Origin: an uncultured Sutterella sp.
GTDB lineage: Bacteria; Pseudomonadota; Gammaproteobacteria; Burkholderiales; Burkholderiaceae_F
Length of the DNA stretch: 64,000 nt
Reading direction: 5' to 3'
NCBI GenBank assembly: GCA_900545335.1
Contig: UQYP01000001.1
Span: 62,001-126,000 of the forward strand
Shown piece after piece: positions 34,024 to 42,060 of the stretch. A model generated the notes under the pieces. That model did no database searches and was not told the origin of the DNA. It saw only the letters and a program-made list of their open reading frames with translations. The position numbers and the translations under genes are program-made. The stretch's first letter is position 1. Each line of letters starts with the position of its first letter.

Positions 34024-34809
34024 ATGACCGTTTCCTCACAACCGTTTTCTGCTCGGAATGCTTTTTTCACCTTGCTGAAAAAAGAAATCATTCGATTTCA
34101 AAAAGTTGCCTTTCACAGCATTGCTACACCGGTTTTATCTTCTTTGCTGTATCTGATCGTTTTCGGAGCTGCACTACAGGATAAGATTCTGACGGGCTCT
34201 CAAACATCGTACTTGGAGTTTCTCGTGCCCGGCCTGGTGATGATGGCTATTTTGCAGAACGCTTTTGCCAATACTTCTTCATCATTTGTTCAGTCAAAAA
34301 TTTCCGGCACGTTGTCGTTTTTACTGGTGACACCGCTTAATAACATCATGATTGCATCGGCCTATGTTTTATCCGCTGTCTTTCGCGGACTGGTGGTCGG
34401 TCTTTGTGTATGGGTGGGCAGTGCCATTTGGATCACTCCCAATATCGGTTCGGCTTTTTGGATTTTTATCTTTGCACTATTAGGTGCCTTTATCATGGCT
34501 TGTCTCGGCCTGATTACAGCCATTTGGGCAGACCGATACGAGCAAATGGGTGTTATTCAAACCTTCGTCATCATGCCCCTGACTTTTTTGTCCGGCGTGT
34601 TTTATTCCTGTGAGGCTTTACCACAGCCCTGGCGTGATTTAACCGTATTTAATCCGCTGTACTACTTGATTGACGGCTTCAGAGGCGGATTTTTAAATCA
34701 TTTTGAAACAGACCCTTTATTGGCTGTTCTTTTTGGCTTGATGGCCTGCCTCGTTACTTTTTTCATCAGCGTCTGGCTTTTACGAAAGGGCTATAAAATC
34801 AAATCATAA
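34024..34809 (+). CDS. ABC-2-type permease (YadH-like)
   Basis: A membrane subunit of 261 residues with about six transmembrane helices and the ABC-2 signature region (ADRYEQMGVIQTFVIMPLTFLS is typical of the YadH group). It partners the ATPase just upstream. It is the last gene of the locus; the 120-base gap after it contains small hairpins and then a fresh ribosome-binding site. Confidence 0.87.
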   Translation: MTVSSQPFSARNAFFTLLKKEIIRFQKVAFHSIATPVLSSLLYLIVFGAALQDKILTGSQTSYLEFLVPGLVMMAILQNAFANTSSSFVQSKISGTLSFLLVTPLNNIMIASAYVLSAVFRGLVVGLCVWVGSAIWITPNIGSAFWIFIFALLGAFIMACLGLITAIWADRYEQMGVIQTFVIMPLTFLSGVFYSCEALPQPWRDLTVFNPLYYLIDGFRGGFLNHFETDPLLAVLFGLMACLVTFFISVWLLRKGYKIKS

Positions 34810-34929
34810 GAGAATAACCACTCTACTGAATAACTTGAGCAGTTGTTTCTCAAAACTTATTTCTTGAAAGGTTCAATCGGCTTAAAATAAGCGGATTGAT
34901 GACAACATTTCATGTCCTTGAGGTAAATC

Positions 34930-36771
34930 GTGGCTATTGATTCCGCTGAAATTCGATTCCAGGCACTGAGCCAATTAAAGACTCTTGACCAATTTGTTCC
35001 GGCTCGTGCAAAAATCGCACCGCACACAGAAGCTCTCAGACAATTTGACCGACGTTCCAACACATGGGAACGCGTTTCTTACAGAGATTTGGATGAACGG
35101 ATCCAGCAATGGCGACGGGCTTTTTGCAAGATGGGTCTCAAGCACGGTGATCGAGTAGCGATCTTGCTGCCGAACGGAGTCGACGCCGTCTGTTGCGATC
35201 AGGCCGTTTTGGCTAACGGCTACGTACCGGTGCCGCTGCACGCCATTGATACGCCGGGGTCCAGTGCCTTTATTATTGCGGACAGTCAGGCTTGCGTCCT
35301 GGTCACTAACCGACAAAACCGCTGGGATTCCATTTCTCTCAGTCATACGGTTATGCCGGATCTCAGGAACGTGATTTTCACGGAAGAATCCTCCCCTGAG
35401 GAACGTCGTGACGGAGTAAAACTGTGGGATTTGGAATCGTGGTTAGCCACAGGGCACGGCGTTACAGAATTGCCCGCTCCTCCCACAGAAGATGACCTGG
35501 CTGCCATTGTTTACACCTCCGGAACAACCGGTAAACCCAAAGGTGTCATGCTCACCCATAAAAATGTGGTAAGCAATGTCATCAACACCTTAAAAACCGT
35601 TTATCCCAAACCCGGTGATGTGTTTTTGTCTTTCTTACCCGTGTCTCATACTTTCGAGCGCATGGCCGGTTACTATCTGGCATTAGGGATGGGATGCACT
35701 ATTGTTTACACGCGTTCCATCCAACAATTGGCTGAAGACTTCAGAATCGTACGCCCTAACGTCATCATTTCAGTTCCTCGTATTTACGAGAGAATTTTTG
35801 CCAAAGTTCAAGCCAAATTGGCCCGCGAGTCTAAGTTTGTCCGATTCTTGTTCAACTGGGCCGTCGAAGTCGGTTGGAGACGATTTAGTCAAAAGTACGG
35901 TCTTCCCTGTCAACGAGGCGGAGCAACCGTTTTTGATCCGATTGTTTGGCCGATCCTTGAACGCCTGGTATCTAAAACTCTGCTCAATCAATTCGGCGGT
36001 CAATTAAGAATTGCCATCAGCGGAGGAGCCGCGATGAATCCTAAGGTTGCCAAAGCCTTCTGCGGTTTAGGCTTACCGATCATTCAGGGCTATGGGATGA
36101 CTGAAACGAGCCCCATTATCGCCGGCAACTCTTTGGCCTATAACCATCCGAGCACCGTTGGCAAACCCTTACCCGAGACGAATGTCCGACTGGGCGAAGG
36201 CAATGAAATTCAAGTGAAGTCTGCCTCCGTTATGAAGGGGTATTGGAACAGACCCCAAGCCACACGGGAAGCTTTTACTGAAGACGGGTGGTTGAAAACG
36301 GGCGATGTGGGTGAATTTGATCACGAGGGTTTTCTCAAAATTGTCGGCCGTATCAAAGAAATTATCGTTACCAGTACGGGTGAAAAGGTCCCGCCGGCTG
36401 ACTTGGAATTGGCCATTGAAATCGATCCGCTTTTTGATCAGGCTTTAGTAATCGGCGAAAATCGTCCCTTCATTTCAACGATTGTCGTACTCAATAAAGA
36501 AGAGTGGAAAAATTTAGCCGCGACCTTGGATCTGGATCCGAACGATCCTGAAAGTTTAATGGCCAATGTCACGCGCAATGCGGTCTTAAAGCGAATTAAA
36601 GCCGCCGCAAAGGGCTTCCCGCAATACGCCTTGCCCAGAAACGTTTACCTCACCTTAGAGCCTTGGACGATTGACAACGGTCTGATTACGCCGACGTTAA
36701 AACTCAAGCGTAAAGCATTAAATGAGAAATTTGCTCCGCAAATTCAAACACTTTATGCAGGTCATCGCTAA
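34930..36771 (+). CDS. Long-chain acyl-CoA synthetase-like AMP-dependent ligase
   Basis: A 613-residue adenylate-forming enzyme that activates a carboxylic acid with ATP and joins it to CoA. The P-loop-like YTSGTTGKPKGVMLTHKN is near residue 195, GYGMTETSP near 390 and the GWLKTGDVG hinge near 455. Length and motifs resemble FadD15-type long-chain fatty acyl-CoA synthetases. The start is GTG at 34930, preceded by GAGG. It lies directly before a HemW-like radical SAM gene, with a 39-base gap. It could equally act on another acid. Confidence 0.87.
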   Translation: MAIDSAEIRFQALSQLKTLDQFVPARAKIAPHTEALRQFDRRSNTWERVSYRDLDERIQQWRRAFCKMGLKHGDRVAILLPNGVDAVCCDQAVLANGYVPVPLHAIDTPGSSAFIIADSQACVLVTNRQNRWDSISLSHTVMPDLRNVIFTEESSPEERRDGVKLWDLESWLATGHGVTELPAPPTEDDLAAIVYTSGTTGKPKGVMLTHKNVVSNVINTLKTVYPKPGDVFLSFLPVSHTFERMAGYYLALGMGCTIVYTRSIQQLAEDFRIVRPNVIISVPRIYERIFAKVQAKLARESKFVRFLFNWAVEVGWRRFSQKYGLPCQRGGATVFDPIVWPILERLVSKTLLNQFGGQLRIAISGGAAMNPKVAKAFCGLGLPIIQGYGMTETSPIIAGNSLAYNHPSTVGKPLPETNVRLGEGNEIQVKSASVMKGYWNRPQATREAFTEDGWLKTGDVGEFDHEGFLKIVGRIKEIIVTSTGEKVPPADLELAIEIDPLFDQALVIGENRPFISTIVVLNKEEWKNLAATLDLDPNDPESLMANVTRNAVLKRIKAAAKGFPQYALPRNVYLTLEPWTIDNGLITPTLKLKRKALNEKFAPQIQTLYAGHR

Positions 36772-36810
36772 AATAGCAACTTTTGCTGCGAACAGATTGA
36801 ATTGAAGATT

Positions 36811-38106
36811 ATGGCTGAACATACCAAATTATTACCGGATTGGATGATCGGACTGACCGATCGCATCATGAAGTACTACATTGATCGAGAACTCAATGTT
36901 GAACCCATTATTCTCGACAGGCATCCGGAGCCTCAGCCCGGTCATCAATACATGATGTACGCACACATCCCGTTCTGCCATACTCTGTGCTCGTATTGCA
37001 CATTCCACCGCTTTATCTTCAAGGAATATAAAGCGCGTGAGTACTTTGTGAATTTGCGCAAAGAAATGCAGATGGCTCGGGACATGGGCTATGACTTTAC
37101 CTCTATGTATATCGGCGGAGGTACTACCACTATTTTGGAAGACGAGCTGATTCAAACCATTGAACTGGCACGAAAGCTCTTCCCGTCCATGAAAGAGGTC
37201 TCCTGTGAAACCGATCCCGCTCATTTAGCGACAGAAAGTTTCCGAAACCTCAAAGGCTTGGTCGATCGTATGTCTGTCGGCGTTCAAAGCTTTGATGACA
37301 ATATCCTCAAAATGATCGATCGGTATGAAAAATTCGGCAGCGGCGAGCAAATTTTCGAACGCATTCAAGCCGCTCAGGAACTCTTCCCGATCATGAATGT
37401 CGACATGATTTTCGGCTTCAGAGGACAAACAGAAGAGATTTTGCAGCGGGATGTAGATTTATTGATGAAATTAAATCCCCGTCAGATCACAACCTATCCT
37501 TTGATGGTCACCACGCAAACTAAAGCAAGTGTTCGAAATACGATTGCCGCCCCCACAGCCGATCTGGCGGCTCAGTACCGCATCATTTTGGATACGTTGG
37601 GGAAGAACTACAATCAACTCACCTCCTGGACTTTCGGCCGCTCTCACGATGAAGGCTTTGATGAGTATGTCGTCGATCACGACGAATACCTGGGGCTCGG
37701 ATCCGGAGCCTTCAGTTTCCTTGGTGATTCGCTGTACGTCAATACGTTTAGTCTGCGACGCTATAACGAGCGCATCAGTCAGGGCAAGATGGGCGTAGAG
37801 AGAAGAAAGCGTTTCGATAAGCACGCCATTTTGCAATACAGGCTTCTGTTGGGTTTATTTGCCGCTCGCTTATCGAGAAAGTACTTCCGTGAAGTTCACG
37901 GAGTTGATTTAGATCGTGCCCTGTTTAAAGAAATGCTGGGGTTAAAGCTCGCCGGTGCCATTAAAGATAGCCCTGCGGATCCGGATAATCTCATCGTAAC
38001 CGATGCGGGTAAGTTCTTAGGCTTAGTCATGATGAAAGCTTTTTATTCCGGCATGGATAACGTTCGGGCTGAATTGCGCAAGCCTCTGTCTTCCATTGAT
38101 ATGTAG
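36811..38106 (+). CDS. HemW/HemN-like radical SAM protein of unknown function
   Basis: A radical SAM enzyme of 431 residues from the ATG at 36811 (a TTG 9 bases upstream is the other candidate). The CxxxCxxC motif is Cys56, Cys60 and Cys63 (CHTLCSYC), preceded by AHIPF and followed by YIGGGTTT near 108, the HemN-group SAM site. The second half has a LGLGSGAFSF segment typical of HemW/HemN. It is not the general HemW (the N-terminal 45 residues differ) and not HutW or HydG. Its function is unknown. Co-location with an acyl-CoA ligase hints at action on an acyl or tetrapyrrole substrate. Confidence 0.75.
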   Translation: MAEHTKLLPDWMIGLTDRIMKYYIDRELNVEPIILDRHPEPQPGHQYMMYAHIPFCHTLCSYCTFHRFIFKEYKAREYFVNLRKEMQMARDMGYDFTSMYIGGGTTTILEDELIQTIELARKLFPSMKEVSCETDPAHLATESFRNLKGLVDRMSVGVQSFDDNILKMIDRYEKFGSGEQIFERIQAAQELFPIMNVDMIFGFRGQTEEILQRDVDLLMKLNPRQITTYPLMVTTQTKASVRNTIAAPTADLAAQYRIILDTLGKNYNQLTSWTFGRSHDEGFDEYVVDHDEYLGLGSGAFSFLGDSLYVNTFSLRRYNERISQGKMGVERRKRFDKHAILQYRLLLGLFAARLSRKYFREVHGVDLDRALFKEMLGLKLAGAIKDSPADPDNLIVTDAGKFLGLVMMKAFYSGMDNVRAELRKPLSSIDM

Positions 38107-38112
38107 GATTTC

Positions 38113-38132
38113 GCTACCTCTAAAGAGGTAGC
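38113..38132 (+). terminator. Hairpin after the radical SAM gene
   Basis: A perfect 8-bp stem GCTACCTC/GAGGTAGC with a TAAA loop. The T-rich stretch begins only about 14 bases later, so it may be a weak terminator or an mRNA-stability hairpin. Confidence 0.45.
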
Positions 38133-38174
38133 AATTCTTAAGCTGTTTTTTCCTTATTTTTTGTAAAAATTCTT

Positions 38175-38330
38175 TATAGTTCCAGCGTTGTCAGAAGGTT
38201 TTCCAGGACCAAGGAATGCCTTTGACGACAGGAATTGTACGTACAATCCCTGAGTTTCAAGAGGACCTGTGCACAAGGCACTTGTGACTTAGAGATTCTA
38301 TTTTCAGTAAATCTTGGGAGAGATTTAAAC
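38175..38330 (+). promoter_or_regulatory. Upstream region and leader of the [FeFe] hydrogenase operon
   Basis: TATAGT at 38175-38180 could be a -10 element, but no convincing -35 is seen. Within the leader are a perfect 14-bp palindrome (ATTGTACGTACAAT, 38234-38247) and a hairpin CACAAG/CTTGTG (38272-38286, 3-base loop). GGGAGAG at 38316-38322 is the ribosome-binding site. No FNR-like TTGAT-N4-ATCAA site is visible. The palindrome could be an operator or an mRNA structure. Confidence 0.4.
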
Positions 38331-39686
38331 ATGTCCAAAACGATTATGGTCAATACGTTTACTCCGCCGCCCAATGCGCACGGTGAAAACGGACCTGAAT
38401 ACGTTGGCAACCTCCGTCGCGGTGAATTGCGTGGCGTGATCAAGATCAACAAGGATAACTGCGTTGGTTGCGATACCTGCCGTAAAGTTTGCCCGGTGCA
38501 TGCCATCTCCGGTGGTCTGGGTGTTGTCCACTCCATCCGTGAAGACGCTTGCTTGTCTTGCGGCCAATGCTTGATCGCTTGCCCCTTCAATGCGATCGAA
38601 CAAATGAGCTTTGTTGATGAAGTCATGAAGATGCTTGACGATCCCAACAAACTCGTTGTCGCTCACCCGTCTCCTGCCGTTCGTGTTTCCGTCGGTGAAG
38701 AATTTGGTGCCAAAGCCGGTGAACTCGTCACCGAACAGTTCGTCAACGCTTTGGAAAAAGCCGGTTTTGTGACCTATGACGTGAACCAAACCGCTGACCA
38801 GACGATTATGGAAGAAGGCTTTGAATTCGTTAACAAGATCCGCTACTGGGTCTTGGGCGAACGCGGACCTGAATTGGAAGAAGCCGCAAAGCACCCCTTC
38901 CCGCACTTCACAAGCTGCTGCCCGGCTTGGGTTAAGAATGTTGAAACGTTCCACCCGGGCTTAATTCCGCACTTGTCTACCGCTAAGAGCCCGATTCAGA
39001 TGGGTGGCCCGATCGCCAAGACCTGGGCTGCGGAATACGTTTGGAAGAAAGATCCTCGCGACATCTACGTTGTCGCCGTCACGCCCTGCACGGCTAAGAT
39101 TTTCGAGGCTGCCCGCCCGGAAATGAATTCTGCCTGGCACCACTTGGTTGAAACGGGCAAGATTCCTGCCGATACACCGTCTTTCCAAGACGTTGATGCA
39201 GTGATTACCGCTCGTGAAATCGCTGAAATCTTCCGCCGCAAGGGTATTAATCCGCTCGAATTGCCGAAGACTCGAGAACGCAGCACGATGGAAGTCTATA
39301 CGGGTGCCGGTACGATTTTCGGTGCCTCCGGCGGTGTGATGGAAGCTGCCTTGCGTACGGCTTATTTCGTTTTAGCCGGCGAAGAGCTTAAGAACCCGGA
39401 CATCAAGATCGTTCGCGGCCGCACCGACGCTGTCGTGGAAGCTACGATCCCTGTGCCCATTAAGAAGTTGGGCGGCAAGGTTTTTGAAGTTCGTGTCTGC
39501 GTTGTCAATGGTGCTTTGCAGGGCCTCGAAGGTGTTCTGCGCCGCATCAAGGAAGACAAGAACCGCTATCACTTCATCGAAGTGATGAACTGCCCGGGCG
39601 GTTGTGTCAACGGCGGCGGTCAGCCGGTTCGTACCGACAGCGCCACGTGGTTGAATCCCACGTTGCCGGTTCCCGTGCAAATTTAA
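38331..39686 (+). CDS. hydA: [FeFe] hydrogenase large (catalytic) subunit
   Basis: Reversible H2 oxidation at the H-cluster. The ATG at 38331 gives 451 residues. Two [4Fe-4S] ferredoxin motifs (CVGCDTCRKVCP, 44-55; CLSCGQCLIACP, 74-85) precede the three H-cluster motifs: L1 TSCCPAW (194-200), L2 TPCTAK (251-256) and L3 NCPGGC (420-425). It resembles the Desulfovibrio periplasmic enzyme but has Ala for Gly in L1, Thr for Met in L2, and about 16 extra residues after L2. It has no signal of its own and would be carried out with HydB. It is followed by hydB and a cytochrome b gene. Third positions look GC-rich compared with the heme locus (by eye). Confidence 0.93.
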   Translation: MSKTIMVNTFTPPPNAHGENGPEYVGNLRRGELRGVIKINKDNCVGCDTCRKVCPVHAISGGLGVVHSIREDACLSCGQCLIACPFNAIEQMSFVDEVMKMLDDPNKLVVAHPSPAVRVSVGEEFGAKAGELVTEQFVNALEKAGFVTYDVNQTADQTIMEEGFEFVNKIRYWVLGERGPELEEAAKHPFPHFTSCCPAWVKNVETFHPGLIPHLSTAKSPIQMGGPIAKTWAAEYVWKKDPRDIYVVAVTPCTAKIFEAARPEMNSAWHHLVETGKIPADTPSFQDVDAVITAREIAEIFRRKGINPLELPKTRERSTMEVYTGAGTIFGASGGVMEAALRTAYFVLAGEELKNPDIKIVRGRTDAVVEATIPVPIKKLGGKVFEVRVCVVNGALQGLEGVLRRIKEDKNRYHFIEVMNCPGGCVNGGGQPVRTDSATWLNPTLPVPVQI

Positions 39687-39703
39687 TTGGATGGAGACAA
39701 TAA

Positions 39704-40048
39704 ATGCGCAAGTATGAATATACCGAACGACAAACCGTTGCAATGCTCGGTCGCCGCGGCTTTTTGAAAGTTGTCGGTGTAACGGCTTTGGCAATCGGTG
39801 TCACGGGTTACGCCGTTGTTGACCTCATCCAACGTCGTTCCGATGTAATTAAGGCCCGTCAAGCCGGTTTGTATCGTGATGACAAGATTTGCCAGGAAAA
39901 CGGTTTGGCTTGTTCTCACCAAAACAAGTCTGTGTTGCGTTTCTATGCTGATATGCACACTCAACCGGCCACCGGCGAATTGGCTCACCACCTTTTGCAT
40001 ACCCACTACTATCCGCGTACGCAATTAGCGGCTTTGGGAGGTAAATAA
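39704..40048 (+). CDS. hydB: [FeFe] hydrogenase small subunit with Tat signal
   Basis: The small subunit wraps around HydA and takes it through the Tat system. The 114 residues begin with a twin-arginine signal (GRRGFLKVVG, about residues 16-25) and a hydrophobic stretch. The C-terminal LLHTHYY segment matches the HydB signature of Desulfovibrio. Its stop overlaps the start of the cytochrome b gene by one base (TAATG). A periplasmic location of the whole enzyme follows from this signal. Confidence 0.87.
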   Translation: MRKYEYTERQTVAMLGRRGFLKVVGVTALAIGVTGYAVVDLIQRRSDVIKARQAGLYRDDKICQENGLACSHQNKSVLRFYADMHTQPATGELAHHLLHTHYYPRTQLAALGGK

Positions 40049-40713
40049 TGGCTGAACGGATTTTACGATTCCACCCCGCCGACAAAATCTTTCACGCTGT
40101 CAATGCGGTAACGTGGTTTGCTTTGCTGTTTACGGGTGCAGCTGTTTACTTCTGCAACCTCTCTGATGAAACAGCCAATAATTTGATGATCTGGCACATC
40201 TGGATTGCCGTGGTCTATACCTTTAACCTGATCGGTTACTTGGTGTTCGCTCCGCATCGCTTTGCGGCTACCTTGAATGCCTTGTTAACCTGGGATATGG
40301 ATACGATTAAGTGGTTCCGCAATTTCGGCGGTTATCCGCGTCGCTTCTTCAAGATCCCCTTCGGTCCGGTTGAAGTGCCGCCGCAAGGCCGCTATAACGG
40401 CGGTCAGAAGATGAGCTATCTCATTTTCTTCTTCATGATGTACGGTCTTGCCGTCACCGGCTGGTTGCTCTTTTACTTCGCTCCGGCGATCCCGAAAGGC
40501 GCTTTCTGGTGGATGTACATTTTCCATGTTTGGGGTTCCATCATCTGCTCGTTGATGGTCGTCTGTGCTCACATCCCCTTGGCTTTGCTCTCTTGGGAAC
40601 ACTTCAAGGGTATTTGGGGTCCGGGCGAAGGCACGATCTCTTACGAGGCTGCCGAACACCATTCTCCGAAATGGCTTGAAAAGGATGTTATTCGTACGAA
40701 CCTTGAAAAGTAA
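40048..40713 (+). CDS. Cytochrome b subunit (FdnI/FdoI-like) of the hydrogenase
   Basis: A four-helix di-heme cytochrome b of 221 residues. The likely heme ligands are His16, His50, His160 and His175, at spacings like those of the formate dehydrogenase-N gamma subunit. The FHPADKIFH N-terminus and the GQKMSY segment near 120 are typical of the family. It anchors the enzyme at the periplasmic face and passes electrons to the quinone pool. The directly preceding hydAB genes make it part of the hydrogenase complex. Confidence 0.9.
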   Translation: MAERILRFHPADKIFHAVNAVTWFALLFTGAAVYFCNLSDETANNLMIWHIWIAVVYTFNLIGYLVFAPHRFAATLNALLTWDMDTIKWFRNFGGYPRRFFKIPFGPVEVPPQGRYNGGQKMSYLIFFFMMYGLAVTGWLLFYFAPAIPKGAFWWMYIFHVWGSIICSLMVVCAHIPLALLSWEHFKGIWGPGEGTISYEAAEHHSPKWLEKDVIRTNLEK

Positions 40714-40753
40714 TTTGTACGAAAGTATCGCTTTGATACACATCTGATATAAA

Positions 40754-40787
40754 GGGATCCGTTATTATTACGCGGATCCCTTTTTTA
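40754..40787 (+). terminator. Terminator of hydA-hydB-cytochrome b
   Basis: An 8-bp stem GGGATCCG/CGGATCCC (40754-40761, 40773-40780) followed by TTTTTTATT. It separates the structural genes from the maturases hydF and hydE. Confidence 0.85.
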
Positions 40788-40808
40788 TTGGATAGGAAAA
40801 TTCATACT

Positions 40809-42053
40809 ATGGCAACCAGTCGAATGGAAACTCCTAAAGGACTGCGACTGCACTTTGGACTTTTCGGCAAACGCAATGCCGGGAAGTCTTCCCTCATTAA
40901 TGCGCTTGCCAATCAAAATATTTCTATTGTGAGCAGCGTGGCAGGGACTACCACCGACCCGGTAGAAAAAGCTTTTGAGCTTTCTCCGATCGGTCCAGTC
41001 GTTTTTATGGATACGGCCGGCATCGACGACATCGGAGACCTCGGTCAGGCGCGAGTGCAAAAAAGTCTCTCCGTGCTCGAATGGATGGATGTTGCCATTG
41101 TGGTTTGTGAGGCAGGGACATGGGGAGAACACGAGGAAGGAATCCTCAAAGTCACTAAGTCAAACGGTACCCCTACAATCATCGTCTTCAATAAATGTGA
41201 TTTACGTGATCCCACTGCGGAAGAACTAAATTCCCTGACTTCTCGAGGCTACAAAGTCATTCAGGCAAGTGCTGCGAACCGTAAAGGGATCGCAGAATTG
41301 CGTGACGCAATCATCGAAACCGTTTTACAAAATACTGAACCTGATCGTCCGCTCATCGGAGACTTGGCGCAGGTTGGCGACACCGTTGTTTTAGTGACCC
41401 CCATTGACACAGGCGCTCCTAAAGGCCGACTGATTTTGCCACAAGTGCAAGCTATCCGCGAACTATTGGATGCAGGAGCAAAATGCGTTGTCATTAAAGA
41501 AGACCGAATCACAGAAACACTCAATGAATTAAAAGCCCCGCCTCGTCTTGTTATTACCGATAGTCAGGTTGTGCTCAGAGTTGTCAAAGAAGTACCGGAA
41601 CCTATACCGGTCACGACATTTTCCATTCAAATGGCTTATTCAAAGAGTGACCTTTTGGAAATGGCGATCGGTGCGGCGGCATTAACCAAACTAAAACCCG
41701 GCGATAAAGTTTTAATTGCCGAAACTTGCTCTCATCATCCCTTAAAAGATGACATCGGTCGGGTAAAAATCCCTAATTGGCTCAGAAAAACCGTGGGAGA
41801 ACTTCAAATTGAGATTGCTGTTGGCAAAGATTTCCCGACAGACCTATCTCCCTACAAAGTCATCATCCAGTGCGGAGGCTGTATTGTGACCCGACGGCAT
41901 ATGCTTGCCCGCCTGCGTCAGGCAAAAGCTCAAGGTGTTCCCATGACTAACTATGGGGTAACGATTTCTTATCTGCAGGGCGTATTGCCCAGAGTATTGG
42001 CCTGCCATCCGGATGCTAAGGCAGCCTTTGATCAAGCTTTAAAAACTCTGTGA
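40809..42053 (+). CDS. hydF: [FeFe] hydrogenase maturation GTPase HydF
   Basis: The scaffold that assembles the 2Fe subcluster and gives it to HydA. The ATG at 40809 is used because AGGAAAA precedes it; an upstream TTG lies inside the terminator. The 414 residues contain a GTPase domain (P-loop GKRNAGKS, 20-27; VSSVAGTTTD switch; NKCD specificity motif), a dimerisation region and a C-terminal FeS site with CSH near 314 and QCGGC near 359. The residue before the CxxC is Gln instead of the usual His. It lies 7 bases before hydE. Confidence 0.9.
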   Translation: MATSRMETPKGLRLHFGLFGKRNAGKSSLINALANQNISIVSSVAGTTTDPVEKAFELSPIGPVVFMDTAGIDDIGDLGQARVQKSLSVLEWMDVAIVVCEAGTWGEHEEGILKVTKSNGTPTIIVFNKCDLRDPTAEELNSLTSRGYKVIQASAANRKGIAELRDAIIETVLQNTEPDRPLIGDLAQVGDTVVLVTPIDTGAPKGRLILPQVQAIRELLDAGAKCVVIKEDRITETLNELKAPPRLVITDSQVVLRVVKEVPEPIPVTTFSIQMAYSKSDLLEMAIGAAALTKLKPGDKVLIAETCSHHPLKDDIGRVKIPNWLRKTVGELQIEIAVGKDFPTDLSPYKVIIQCGGCIVTRRHMLARLRQAKAQGVPMTNYGVTISYLQGVLPRVLACHPDAKAAFDQALKTL

Positions 42054-42060
42054 AAAATTT

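Noticed and set aside
36811..38106. The missing maturase HydG
   Set aside because: The protein has HemN/HemW features and lacks the thiazole-synthase-like C-terminal FeS domain of HydG.
38235..38330. Upstream in-frame start of hydA
   Set aside because: It would include the palindrome and hairpin of the leader. The ATG at 38331 has GGGAGAG before it and matches the family length.
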